From NCBI RefSeq assembly GCF_904846155.1, contig NZ_CAJGZP010000001.1, positions 1,178,001 through 1,242,000 on the forward strand: a DNA stretch of 64,000 nt, in the 5' to 3' direction. A program made the translations under genes and the position numbers. This document shows, piece after piece, positions 38,801 to 47,932 of the stretch. The stretch comes from Psychrobacter fulvigenes (GTDB lineage Bacteria; Pseudomonadota; Gammaproteobacteria; Pseudomonadales; Moraxellaceae). The stretch's first letter is position 1; each line of letters opens with the position of its first letter. Under the pieces are notes generated by a model. That model was not told the DNA's origin. It saw only the letters and a list, made by a program, of their open reading frames with translations, and searched no databases.

Positions 38801-38845
38801 GGTTCTTGCATCCTAAGGCTAAGCCCTAATGGAGTGATTTCTAAC

Positions 38846-40108
38846 CTAAGGCTTATTCACCTGGCCTAAAAATAATATTGCATCAGTTTTATTGTCTTTA
38901 ATCACAAACATAAACGGATGGTCGGCTTTAAATTTCACAGGATAAGACATACCAACATACATACCTACAGCACCGGCTGCTGCTGCCGCTTCCGTCCCTT
39001 TTTCATCGACGGTGACCACCGCTTGATGATAAACCTCATCCAGCTTTATCGGTGGGCCATCAGCATATAAGTTAAATTCAGCCCCATTATTAAACGCTTT
39101 TGGCATACCCATATCAGCGAGCAATGTTTTCATCTGATAACGCGCATCTAACTTAAACTTTGGCAGTTGAAGGTTCACCTCTTGTCTTACTAAGCCTGAA
39201 CGCCATTGCTTAATCTTAGTTGCACTTAAACTCTTAGCTAATTGCTGCATAGCAAGTTTATGATTGAATTTGGGTAACACTACGAGCATAGATAGGTCAT
39301 CGCCTTTATAAGGCAATTGCACGACCTGTATATATTTGTCCTCATAATAGTCAAAATAAGACTGTTGCTGCATCATTTGGACAGTAGAGGCTCTGCCTAT
39401 GGCATTATAAAAAGGCTGGGCACTGGTTCTTTCAGCTGTAAAAGGCATGGTCCAATCGCCCTTAAAATAGATGGCATTGGTTAGCACCACGGCAGTATCA
39501 GATTTAATGCTACCCTTGGGTAATAATTCAAGAATCATTTGCTTGGTTTTATCAGCTATCTTTTTATTAATGGTCTGACGTGCGGGATCAGGACTGCCTT
39601 CAAAATCAAGAGTGGTGACTTTACCACCGTAATAACGCTGTACAGTATCCAAGTAGTTTTGGTTGGGACGCAACCCTTGTTGCATCCATAAATCATTGAC
39701 CGTGGCAAGCTTGTAGTCGGGATTGGATTTATTGAATTGGTTATAGAGTGCTGCACTATTAGGGTTGAGGATAGCTGGTACTGGATAATGAAACGTCTTT
39801 TGGATTTGCGCTTTCGTTTCCCCTTCCGCTGCGGCATAGAGCATGGCCATTGCAGTAGATAAGCTATACGGTGAGAAAAATACATTTTTATCTGCTTGGT
39901 CAGGTTGCCCATTTATCTGCTGATACATATCAATGGCAAACTGGTTATTGGCAGTGACGACTTCAGCAATACCCTCGGGTGTCGAGGTCAAGGCCTTTGC
40001 CTCAATCGGAGGCGCTTGATGGTTAATAGTTGGCTGATTACGAGGAATGGTATCTGTTACAGCAACAGTGCTCTTATTTTTTATAGTACTGTCACAGCCA
40101 GTGACCAT
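38846..40108 (-). CDS. Serpin 1, signal peptide frame lost
   Basis: A serpin (suicide serine/cysteine protease inhibitor) of about 420 aa. Family segments are NVFFSPYSLSTAMAMLYAAA, LTNAIYFKGDWTMPF, MLVVLPK, the hinge VDEKGTEAAAAAGAV (P17-P8 small residues, inhibitory type) and HPFMFVIKDNKTDAILFLGQ. The loop GAVGMYV/GMSYPVKF suggests P1 Val. The visible start MVTGCDS holds only the end of a lipobox. An ATG at 40194-40196 in another frame encodes MQNDPLRYFKYTAHNCVISV LAITSYL, matching the signal of serpin 2, so one base is out of place near 40110-40130. Without repair the product would stay in the cytoplasm. Confidence 0.85.
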   Translation of the reverse strand: MVTGCDSTIKNKSTVAVTDTIPRNQPTINHQAPPIEAKALTSTPEGIAEVVTANNQFAIDMYQQINGQPDQADKNVFFSPYSLSTAMAMLYAAAEGETKAQIQKTFHYPVPAILNPNSAALYNQFNKSNPDYKLATVNDLWMQQGLRPNQNYLDTVQRYYGGKVTTLDFEGSPDPARQTINKKIADKTKQMILELLPKGSIKSDTAVVLTNAIYFKGDWTMPFTAERTSAQPFYNAIGRASTVQMMQQQSYFDYYEDKYIQVVQLPYKGDDLSMLVVLPKFNHKLAMQQLAKSLSATKIKQWRSGLVRQEVNLQLPKFKLDARYQMKTLLADMGMPKAFNNGAEFNLYADGPPIKLDEVYHQAVVTVDEKGTEAAAAAGAVGMYVGMSYPVKFKADHPFMFVIKDNKTDAILFLGQVNKP

Positions 40109-40374
40109 TAATAATAAGATAGCTGGTAATAGCTAAGACGCTGATAACACAATTATGGGCTGTATATTTAAAATAGCGAAGTGGGTCATTTTGCATATCA
40201 GGCTCAACAATAAATTATAATTAAAAGAATGGCTCTATTTCGGCTGCTATGTAGGGAGCTACGCAGCTGTATATTTGGTAGTGTTCAAAATAACTGATTT
40301 ACTCTGTATTCATCATCCCAGTTCTTTTGTATTAACGTTTTTAGCTCCTTTTCACTTTGTAATTTGCTGAAATC

Positions 40375-40755
40375 TTACCCGTACCACTTTATCAGAGCTT
40401 CTCTTGCTATTTTGTATTCTTGATGATCAAAATTAAACGTTATCCACTCTGCATTTTGAATCAACGCAAATAAGTAAGTGGCGTTATATATCACTGTCTT
40501 TTTATCATTCTTTTCCGACTCTGACCCATCATAATTTAAGATGACCCCATAGGGTGCCTCTTTCGTTTTGAGCTCAAGCCCCCTGAATTTATCTGATTGC
40601 ATAGAGTGATTTACAATATTGATGACTGCACTATTATCACCAACATAGGCATTCTTGTATTGAAACACATCTTCTTCAATGGTCTTCGTATTACATCCAC
40701 TGGCGACGGAAATCACTAACAGTGAACACGATAATAACTTAAGCATTTTTTTCAT
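40375..40755 (-). CDS. DUF4825 lipoprotein
   Basis: A 126-aa protein with a lipobox (VISVASGC, Cys21). The rest matches DUF4825: YVGDNSAVINIVNHSM, GLELKTKEAPYGVILNYDGS, IYNATYLFALIQNAEWITFN and the final IKWYG. DUF4825 is best known from Gram-positive exported proteins, including some linked to BlaR-type sensors; its role is not settled. Here it follows serpin 2 by 48 bases and takes the position that two-cysteine lipoproteins hold after serpins 1 and 3. The 40197-40374 gap and 40756-40803 show nothing else. Confidence 0.75.
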   Translation of the reverse strand: MKKMLKLLSCSLLVISVASGCNTKTIEEDVFQYKNAYVGDNSAVINIVNHSMQSDKFRGLELKTKEAPYGVILNYDGSESEKNDKKTVIYNATYLFALIQNAEWITFNFDHQEYKIAREALIKWYG

Positions 40756-40803
40756 AATGTCTCATCAACAGTCAGTTAAGTCTTATTGCCGTCATTCGCT
40801 CTT

Positions 40804-42195
40804 TTAAGGTTTGTTCACTTGCCCCAAAAACAATATCGCATCTGTTTTATTGTCTTTAATCATAAAGACAAACGGATGATCGGCTTTGAACATAGGTGGT
40901 GGAGCAGAAGCAGCAGTTGCATTGGCAACAATCCCCGTTGCTGCTGCCGCTTCGGTTCCTTTCTCATCCACGATAACCACTGCTTTATGATAAACGTCAT
41001 CAACATATATCGGCGGGCTATTATCAAATAAGTTAAACCCAGCCCCTTTTTGAAAGGCTCTTGGCATTCCCATATCCGTGAGTAGGTCTTTCATCTGATA
41101 GCCTGCTTCAAGCCTGAACTTTGGCAAATGAACGTTTACTTCTTGTCCTACTAAGTCTTTACTCCATTGCTTAATTTTATCAGCGCTTAAATCACGCACC
41201 AGCTGCTGCATGGCTGCTTTGTCTTTTGATTTTGGTAATACCACCAGCATAGACAAGTTGTCGCCCTTATAAGGCAATTGCACGACCTGTACTTGCTTGT
41301 CCTCGTTATACCTAAAATACGATTGTAGCTGCATCATTTTGACATTAGAACTTGTACCCATAGGGTTATAAAAAGGCTGATCCGTAGTGGTGTCAACCTC
41401 AAAAGGCACTTTCCAATCGCCCTTAAAATAAACCGCGTTGGTTAATACGGCAACTGTGATGGGCTTGATACTGCCCTTGGGTAGCAGTTCAGAAATCAAC
41501 TGATTGGTATGCTGAGCAATTTTTTTATTAATGATGAGGCGCGAAGGATCGGGACTGCCTTTAAAATCAAGGTTGGTTACTTGACCGCCGTAATAGCGTT
41601 GTACCGTATCTACGTAGGATTTAGTAGGCGTTAGCCCTTGCTGCATCCATAAGTCATTGACCGTGGCGAGCTTATAGTCAGGATTGGGTTTATTGAATTG
41701 ATTGTAGAGCGCAGCGCTATTGGGGTTTAGAATATCCATTAAGGGATAATAAAAGGTCTTTTGAATTTGCGCTTTCGTTTCTCCTTCCGCTGCAGCATAG
41801 AGCATTGCCATAGCAGTGGACAGGCTATACGGTGAGAAAAACACGTTGTCATCTGCTTGCCCAGTCTGTCCATTGATGTGTCGGTACATAGCAATGGCAA
41901 ACTGATTGTTGGCGGTAGTGACTTTTTCGATGCCGTCTGGTGTTGAAGCAGAATCATCAGCAGCAATAAAATCAACCGGACTATCTGCTCGAGCGTCAGC
42001 GTTGCTTTTAGCTTTATCTGGTAAGTATGATTTATCTGAATTTGATGTGGTATTGGCTACGCTGTCAGTAGGTTTAGACTCTTTCATAGTGCTGTCACAG
42101 CCACTGACCACGAATAATAGACTACTGATAGCCAATGCACTTATGATACGGTTACGATGTGCTCTTTTAAGATAACAATACTGGTTATTCTTCAT
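40804..42195 (-). CDS. Serpin 2, lipoprotein
   Basis: A 463-aa serpin with an intact lipoprotein signal (SALAISSLLFVVSGC, Cys33) and a linker of about 45 residues before the serpin body, so it is tethered to the membrane surface. Body landmarks are NVFFSPYSLSTAMAMLYAAA, LTNAVYFKGDWKVPF and LSMLVVLPKSKDK. The hinge is VDEKGTEAAAATG and the loop IVANATAASAPPPMF puts Thr or Ala near P1, which points to elastase-like proteases. The scaffold is very close to serpins 1 and 3, the loop is not. Confidence 0.93.
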   Translation of the reverse strand: MKNNQYCYLKRAHRNRIISALAISSLLFVVSGCDSTMKESKPTDSVANTTSNSDKSYLPDKAKSNADARADSPVDFIAADDSASTPDGIEKVTTANNQFAIAMYRHINGQTGQADDNVFFSPYSLSTAMAMLYAAAEGETKAQIQKTFYYPLMDILNPNSAALYNQFNKPNPDYKLATVNDLWMQQGLTPTKSYVDTVQRYYGGQVTNLDFKGSPDPSRLIINKKIAQHTNQLISELLPKGSIKPITVAVLTNAVYFKGDWKVPFEVDTTTDQPFYNPMGTSSNVKMMQLQSYFRYNEDKQVQVVQLPYKGDNLSMLVVLPKSKDKAAMQQLVRDLSADKIKQWSKDLVGQEVNVHLPKFRLEAGYQMKDLLTDMGMPRAFQKGAGFNLFDNSPPIYVDDVYHKAVVIVDEKGTEAAAATGIVANATAASAPPPMFKADHPFVFMIKDNKTDAILFLGQVNKP

Positions 42196-42550
42196 ATCTG
42201 CTTCACTAATAATGTAGAGTTAAGATGATGCCATTCTAGTATCATCTCTATACAATCGTTTAGTGTAGTTTGGTAAGCGTGCTTATCTATAATCGACCTA
42301 ACTTATTCACTTTTTAATCAAAAAAAGTACCTATCTTTGCAAGAGATGGTGTTAAGCATTTTTTATCGCCTTGTTTTTCATATTCTGCACCACCCACTGT
42401 GTTAGGGGTATAGCGTTGGTATGAACCATTTGTGCTTATATAGTCCCCCGTTTTAAAAACCCGACCATTGAGATTTAGTGTCTTGGTAGCTTCATTCCAT
42501 TTCACGATACCTTTTGGAAACTCAGGGAACATCGCGGTAGTAAATTTATA

Positions 42551-43631
42551 CCAAACCCAACAATTAAAGTTGCGCCCAGGTACGAGCAGTTAACGACCGA
42601 ATTCTTTGTGGCTGTTTAAGCAAATTATTCCAAGCCAAGCAAGTGGCATCGACAATAGCCTCATAACTGTCATAACAACGATTAGATAGCTCATTTTGCT
42701 TAAGGTACTGCCATACTCTCTCAGAGGGATTGAGCTCAGGTGAATAAGGCGGTAGTTTAAGCATAGTGACATTAGCCTGATTCAAGCTTGGTTGATGCCA
42801 TAATGCGCCGTCCATCACCACCACCGCATGACGTCCTTTTGGAACGGCTTTACTAATCTCTTGCATATGCAATAACATGGTGTGTTTATTAACGAAAGGC
42901 AGTACTAAGCCGACAGCCTTCTTTGTCGCTGGACAAAAGGCACCAAACAGATAAGCGGAATGAAACTGTTGCTGCTTGATCAGTCGAGGTCGCCCACCGC
43001 GGTAATGCCAAACTCTGGTCAATGAGCCTTGTTGTCCTATTCGAGTTTCATCTTGAAACCAGATGTCCACTTGATCTAGGCTCACATCAGTAGGCAGTGA
43101 CGCCTTAACCTGTGCTATAAAGTTTTTTTAAAAGCGTCTTGAGCTTGTGGGTCGGCTTTTGGATGCTGACTACGAGCACTTATCCAACTCATATCAATAC
43201 GCTTGAGTAGCTCGTAGATACCGTTAACGGTGTAGTGAGCGTTGTAGTGTTCTTTAGCCAATTGCTGAATGTCTTTGCCGGTTAGACGACCGCCAGCGCG
43301 CTTTTCTTGTTCAGAGACTATCATGGCTTTAAAAGCGGCTGTGTCTGCTTCTGCCAATTTGCTGCGACGACCTCGACGATGACGATCGTAGAGACTCTCA
43401 AGTCCTCGTTCATAATATCGCTTCAATTTCCGTCTGGCAGTTTCAGGATGTATGCAGAGGTCTTTGGCAATATCGTTGGTGGCTTTGGCTATACTATATT
43501 GGTATAAGATGAGCAGGCGTAGTCGGGCTCTGGGATTGCGCTCAGTCTTTGAGTGTTTGCCAAAGTCATGGTCTTCTAGGTTATGTATTGGTATAGTCAT
43601 AAGTGGATTATACTATATATTTTGGGTTTGG
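42551..43631 (-). mobile_element. IS630-family insertion sequence
   Basis: About 1081 bp with short perfect ends CCAAACCCA/TGGGTTTGG, flanked by TA on both sides (42549-42550, 43632-43633), the target duplication of this family. It carries two overlapping-frame ORFs that form one transposase. Inserted in a lipoprotein gene. Confidence 0.9.
42564..43600 (-). CDS. IS630-family transposase made by -1 frameshifting
   Basis: ORF A (43600-43115, 161 aa) has an HTH of the IS630 type (AKATNDIAKDLCIHPETARR). ORF B (ending 42564) has the DDE part: IWFQDETRIGQQG, VVVMDGALWHQPS, LPPYSPELNPSERVWQYLK. Near the end of ORF A the minus strand reads TTTT followed by seven A (43123-43129). A -1 slip there turns FKKTL-stop into FKKNFIAQVKASLPTD and runs on into ORF B. 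This is normal decoding for many IS630 elements, so the transposase is probably functional. Confidence 0.85.
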
Positions 43632-44117
43632 TATTACGATCACTGCCTATTAAATAAAGACAGTGATCTCTCCATACGAAATTACCCCTTACTATTGCGG
43701 CAGCTTGAGATTGATGAATGGGGTCAACATAATAAGTAAAAATGCTGGTTTTTGGCTCAGGCTCTACGACTTCTTGAACAGGCTTTATCACTACCACTGA
43801 TTCAACTGAAGTAGCTACAGGAGCTGTCGTACAACCTACTAAAAACAGGCTTGCTAACGCTAATAAGCTCTTTTGCATTTTTTATTCTCCATAACATAAT
43901 GGCTCAGTACTAAGTTATTTATTCCCCAAACTCATAGTCCCCACTTTTACCTGAGTGGGTGCTAAACATTTTGTGTTGCCTTGCTTCTCATATTCTGCAT
44001 CACCAACTGAGTTAGGGACATAATCCTGATATCCACCGTTGGTATAGATAGGATCCCCCATGTTAAAAATATGTCCATCAAGATTTATTATTTTAGTAGA
44101 TTCATCCCACTTTACTA

Positions 44118-44977
44118 GGGCATGTCTTCAATTGGATAAGCCCTAAATAATAGTTACAATACCGCATCTATTGAGTCGATGCGAGAAATACAAGTTATGG
44201 CGAGAAATACAAGTTATGGCAAGAAAAGCATTAACAGATACGCTTTGGGATCAATTGCAATCGACGATGATAAAGTACGGCTGCTATCAAACTCAAAACA
44301 GCCGAGAGATCATGGAAGCCATACTATGGAAGCTACGCACAGGCGCTCCTTGGCGTGACATACCTGAAGAATTATGCTCGTGGAAAACAGCCTATAGTCG
44401 TTTCAACCGCTGGTCGAAAACTGGCTTATGGGCGGATTTTTTTTTAGCTTACGAAAAGAAATTGATACGGAATGGGTATTCACAGACGGAAGCTATGTTC
44501 GCTGTCATCAGCATGCAAGTGGAGCTCGGCTTGGTGAAGAGCGAGCAATTGGACGAAGCCGTGGCGGCGCAACTACAAAGATACACCTATCCTGTGATGC
44601 CGATGGATATCCGCTCAATTTTAAAATCACTGGGGGTGAAGTCCACGACAGTCAAGTTGCAGGTGAATTGATTGAAATGATTGGACAAGCTGATTACTTT
44701 ATCGCTGATAAAGGCTATGACTCAGAGTCTATCAGAGACAAAGCTCGAAGCCACAATATGATACCCGTCGTGCCTAAAAGGAAAAATGCCAAACAGCCTA
44801 ATCCAGAGTTTGATAGCTATTTGTACAAATTGCGTCATCTTGTTGAAAATATGTTTGCAAGGCTTAAGCATTTTCGTAGTATCGCTACTCGCTATGAGAA
44901 GTTAGCTCGTAATTTCAAGTCTATGCTCTATCTAGCGTGTACTATCATTCATTGTAAAATGAATTGAAGACACGCCC
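44118..44977 (+). mobile_element. IS5-family (IS427-like) insertion sequence
   Basis: About 860 bp. Terminal repeats GGGCATGTCTTCAATT and the complement of AATTGAAGACACGCCC differ at one base. TA duplication at 44116-44117 and 44978-44979. Two overlapping ORFs encode the transposase. A 19-bp tandem duplication (44181-44199, 44200-44218) lies just before the transposase start. Its ends match the MITE at 37586. Confidence 0.9.
44216..44967 (+). CDS. IS5-family transposase made by -1 frameshifting
   Basis: ORF A starts MARKALTDTLWDQLQ and holds the DUF4096-type N-terminal domain (ILWKLRTGAPWRDIPEELCS). ORF B has the DDE part (VFTDGSYVRCHQHASG, ADYFIADKGYDSESIRD, YLYKLRHLVENMFARLKHFR). At nine T (44437-44445) a -1 slip changes WADFFLAY to WADFFFSLRKEIDTEWVFTD and fuses both. 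This is the standard expression mode of IS427-type elements, so I read it as intact rather than broken. Confidence 0.85.
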
Positions 44978-45343
44978 TAAGCCTTTTGGATATTTAGGAA
45001 ATAAGGGTGTCATATACTCTCCATTATTATCTACTAAATAAAGACAACCATCCTTCCACTCAAACTTACCACTTACTACTGCCGCTGGTTGAGCAGGACG
45101 GTTTTGATCAACATCATAATAATAAATATTAGTTTTTTGCTCAGGCTCTATGATCTCTTGGACAGGTTTTATCACTGTCAATGGTTCAGGTGGGTTTGCT
45201 ACAGGGGCTGTCGTACAACCGACGACCACTAGGCCTGTTAAAATCAAAAATGCTTTTCTCATCTGTGCGCTCCAGTTTTGACAGAAAATCCGTATTTTAA
45301 ATATAAGCAAAGATACTTAGCGTATCTCTTTTTATTAATATTC

Positions 45344-46105
45344 CTATTCAGCGATAGCGAGAAATTCCTCTAAAAGTATGGGTAGCTGCATTGGACTTGA
45401 CATAAAATCTACTTTAACAGGATGTCCAACCAATTCATTTAGTTCACTTTCGACCTTCTGACGATACTCTTTAGAATAAGACGGCACATATATTGATACG
45501 GTAATAGTGTTATCGGCAGGGCTATAACCTACACCTTGAGTATTGGGATAACGCTCAAATATTTTAGGCGTTGCTTTGTCTTTCAGAGCAAGTATTTGTT
45601 TTAGTGTTTTTTCACTATTTGAGTGAATATCTACCACTATCATCTCGCCTTGCAACACGCCTTGCTTGAACTTATAAATAAAACGTTCAGACTGTAAATT
45701 CGTGAGAGTATTTATACCAATTCGAAATTCTTTTGGATCATCGTTAACAAAATAGACGCCTACAACGTTGTCTTTTAACTCTTGCTCAATCGCTTGCAAC
45801 AGCTCCGAGCTATACCCTTGTATAAGTAACCTACGCTCTGCTTCTACCAAAGGGACGCCAAAATCGTTTGCATAAAACTGTGCAGCGCGTTTATCGACAC
45901 TCAATTTATTAGAATAAGGATGATTTTGATAAAGCTTATCCGCAGTGGCTTCTACTTTTGACCAATTAACAGTAACCGCTGAGGCGTTTGCGACTGGGAT
46001 ACTTTGACTAGTCGACGTATGATCGGTCGAGGCGACGTTTGAGCAGCTTACTAACACTGTTGAAGCCATGCTCAAACCGAGAATCTGCTTTAAGGTTTTA
46101 TTCAT
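45344..46105 (-). CDS. Lipoprotein with protease-prodomain-like segment
   Basis: A 253-aa protein with a lipobox (GLSMASTVLVSC, Cys21) and GGAGAT before its ATG. Residues about 80-250 carry AERRLLIQGYSSELLQAIEQ, then a VVGVYFVNDDPKEFRIGI strand block and a second half with QGVGYSPADNTITVSIYV. This layout, with AERRL, a helix, then AG/VGxYxxxxP, resembles the prodomains of alpha-lytic/streptogrisin proteases, which bind and inhibit their protease. No protease domain follows. The resemblance is by eye; function is unknown. Shares this segment with the next gene upstream (46134). Confidence 0.6.
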   Translation of the reverse strand: MNKTLKQILGLSMASTVLVSCSNVASTDHTSTSQSIPVANASAVTVNWSKVEATADKLYQNHPYSNKLSVDKRAAQFYANDFGVPLVEAERRLLIQGYSSELLQAIEQELKDNVVGVYFVNDDPKEFRIGINTLTNLQSERFIYKFKQGVLQGEMIVVDIHSNSEKTLKQILALKDKATPKIFERYPNTQGVGYSPADNTITVSIYVPSYSKEYRQKVESELNELVGHPVKVDFMSSPMQLPILLEEFLAIAE

Positions 46106-46133
46106 CTTTTTATCTCCAAACTTTACTAACGGG

Positions 46134-47165
46134 TTAAAGGGGTGATACAGAGTAACTCACAAACTCGATTGTCAGAGGCAATTTATCCTGTCCCCATTCA
46201 GACTGTACCTTTTTAACGAGAGCAAGGTTTTCAGGCGTGGGTTTGCCATGAACATCAGCAACAATGATGCCTTTTTCCTCATCATAGCCGGTCATTCTTG
46301 GCTTTGAAAAATAACGGCTAACCAATTTAGCCGCTTTAGTTTGTTGCAAGCGAGCTTCCTCTTTTGTGAATCTTGCACCGTATTTTATCTCGACTGGCAA
46401 TACTTCATATTTGCTAGCATTATTACGGTCATATATTTTCACTAGGCGCGTGTTATCTTTACCCGTACCAACCATTCGCAAAACGTATTTATATCTAGGT
46501 TCATTCTCTATATAGCTACCAGCAATGCGTCCATTGAACTCTTCATTTAACGCTTCAAACGCAGCATCACGGTTTGCACTAATAAACAATCTTCTTTCGG
46601 CTTCTTTAATAGAGATATTATATTGCTCTAAGTAATACTTGATTTCAGGGTCAACCGGCTCATCTACCAGCCCCTGTGTGCCAATACCTGATAATGTAGG
46701 CTTTAAACACTTCTTATTGCCCATATTTTTAAGCTCATTACTAAATCCTTCAACGGGATCATACTTACCATAGCCGCCATTGGTACGAATATCGTCACCC
46801 ATTTTGAATGCATGGCCATCGATAGTAATAATCTGCTTTTGCTCATCCCAAGTGGTCACGCTACTAGGAAATAGCGGGGTGGTATATTCGTCTCCCATTT
46901 TTAAAAATATACAGCCTTTCTCCCAAATGAAAGTGCCACTTACGACAGCTTGGGTTTGCGCAATATTAATTTCAGGATCGAAAGGATAGGTAAAAATACT
47001 GGTCTTAATTTTAATAGGTTTTGCGCTTAAATCATTCACCGCAGCAAGTGGCGTTGATTGCTTATCAATCGTGGGACTCGATGTTGTACAAGCTGATAAG
47101 CCAACCAATAGGGCTAGACAAGTTGGCATTACTATTAAACTGCTCTTTGATTTTAAGTTGTTCAT
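46134..47165 (-). CDS. Fusion lipoprotein: two-cysteine domain plus prodomain-like segment (copy D)
   Basis: A 343-aa lipoprotein (lipobox LALLVGLSAC, Cys about 26). Residues 50-170 are the two-cysteine family domain (FIWEKGCIFLKMGDEYTTPL, WDEQKQIITIDGHAFKMGDD, MGNKKCLKP). Residues 180-343 hold the prodomain-like segment (SIKEAERRLFISANRDAAFE, IAGSYIENEPRYKYVLRMVG, MTGYDEEKGIIVADVHG). It is intact and joins the two otherwise separate parts, which supports a common role. The start is ATG 47163-47165; the TTG before it is less likely. It ends 28 bases before the gene at 45344. Confidence 0.65.
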   Translation of the reverse strand: MNNLKSKSSLIVMPTCLALLVGLSACTTSSPTIDKQSTPLAAVNDLSAKPIKIKTSIFTYPFDPEINIAQTQAVVSGTFIWEKGCIFLKMGDEYTTPLFPSSVTTWDEQKQIITIDGHAFKMGDDIRTNGGYGKYDPVEGFSNELKNMGNKKCLKPTLSGIGTQGLVDEPVDPEIKYYLEQYNISIKEAERRLFISANRDAAFEALNEEFNGRIAGSYIENEPRYKYVLRMVGTGKDNTRLVKIYDRNNASKYEVLPVEIKYGARFTKEEARLQQTKAAKLVSRYFSKPRMTGYDEEKGIIVADVHGKPTPENLALVKKVQSEWGQDKLPLTIEFVSYSVSPL

Positions 47166-47395
47166 CAATTTGTCTCGTTGTTTGGTCTTATCAGGGTGTT
47201 AGTTGGTTGTAGCGTTGAGGTAGAAGGCTGAATAATTATTTTAAAGGCTTCTAATATTGCGGGTTAGCATGATTTACTCCTAGCATCTATTGATAAGAAT
47301 ATCGTTTAAATACGATTGCAATTGAACGCCAAGTTCAGTGACATACTCTAAGAGTAAATAAGTACATCTGACATTCTAGCGCCATAAATACTGGA

Positions 47396-47917
47396 CTACG
47401 ATAAGCTTTTTCTAGCCGCCTGACCACGCGGTAAACCCGATAACATGGTCATCTCTTTGACATCACAGCGACTTGGCGCTTGACTAACGAAGCCTTCTTT
47501 GGCATATCTTTCTCGATGCCAAGGTGCAAGAATAAACCCACCGCTTTCTATGATGTCGCCCACCTCATAAACCACATTAAAATATTTGAGCGTTTTATTC
47601 TTGTCATCCCAACTTGCTTGACCATTCGGTAGAAAAGGAATGGTTTTATTCGGTCCATAATAGAGATAAACACAGCCCTCCTCATAGGCGAGTCGTACGT
47701 TCACCTCGTCCATAACATCAATCTTATCAAGGTCAGAAAACTCAAAAGGATAGGTATAAAACAAGCTCTCACTACTCCATGAGGGGTAATGTAATAGCGG
47801 CTCTAAGTGTTGCTCTACCTTAATGGTTTGACTCAAATCAGGCTGTGGTGCTGATAGGCTTTGGCAAGCAGCCAGTAGCATTGCTAAGGGTATCAGCATC
47901 ATTTTTATGGTCATCAT
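47396..47917 (-). CDS. Two-cysteine lipoprotein, copy E
   Basis: A 173-aa lipoprotein with signal MMTIKMMLIPLAMLLAACQS (Cys18), nearly the same as in copy A. The family domain is more diverged: YEEGCVYLYYGPNKTIPFLP, ASWDDKNKTLKYFNVVYEVG, then DIIESGG and the second Cys in SRCDVKEM. It starts 15 bases after the end of serpin 3, so the two are surely co-transcribed. Function unknown. The 47169-47395 stretch between this gene and the next holds no gene. Confidence 0.7.
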   Translation of the reverse strand: MMTIKMMLIPLAMLLAACQSLSAPQPDLSQTIKVEQHLEPLLHYPSWSSESLFYTYPFEFSDLDKIDVMDEVNVRLAYEEGCVYLYYGPNKTIPFLPNGQASWDDKNKTLKYFNVVYEVGDIIESGGFILAPWHRERYAKEGFVSQAPSRCDVKEMTMLSGLPRGQAARKSLS

Positions 47918-47932
47918 TTTTGCATCCTCAAG

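Larger units (their letters stand above)
42314..43878 (-). pseudogene. Two-cysteine lipoprotein, copy B, cut by an IS630-family element
   Basis: The N-terminal part (43878 to 43634) has the lipobox ALASLFLVGC (Cys16), a Val/Pro-rich linker (VVIKPVQEVVEPEPKTSIFT) and RGNFVWRDHCLYLIGSDRN. The element at 42551-43631 interrupts it. The C-terminal part (42548 to 42314) continues FTTAMFPEFPKGIVKWNEAT ... GDKKCLTPSLAKIGTFFD. Removing the element and one TA leaves the two parts one base out of frame, so the gene has a further lesion or was already damaged. Confidence 0.82.
43915..45262 (-). pseudogene. Two-cysteine lipoprotein, copy C, cut by an IS5-family element
   Basis: From ATG 45260-45262 (GGAGC upstream): lipobox LTGLVVVGC, linker VIKPVQEIIEPEQKTNIYYY, then FEWKDGCLYLVDNNGEYMTP and LFPKYPKGL, up to the element at 44978. 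Beyond it (44115 to 43915) the same frame continues VKWDESTKIINLDGHIFNMG ... EYEKQGNTKC and ends VKVGTMSLGNK. Removing the element and one TA copy restores an uninterrupted frame GLVKWDE, so the insertion is recent and is the only visible lesion. Confidence 0.9.

Noticed and set aside
42564..43600. IS630 transposase as a pseudogene
   Set aside because: The frames join by a -1 slip at seven A to a family-like sequence, the normal expression mode.
44171..44967. IS5 transposase as a pseudogene
   Set aside because: The frames join at nine T by a -1 slip, as in IS427-type elements.
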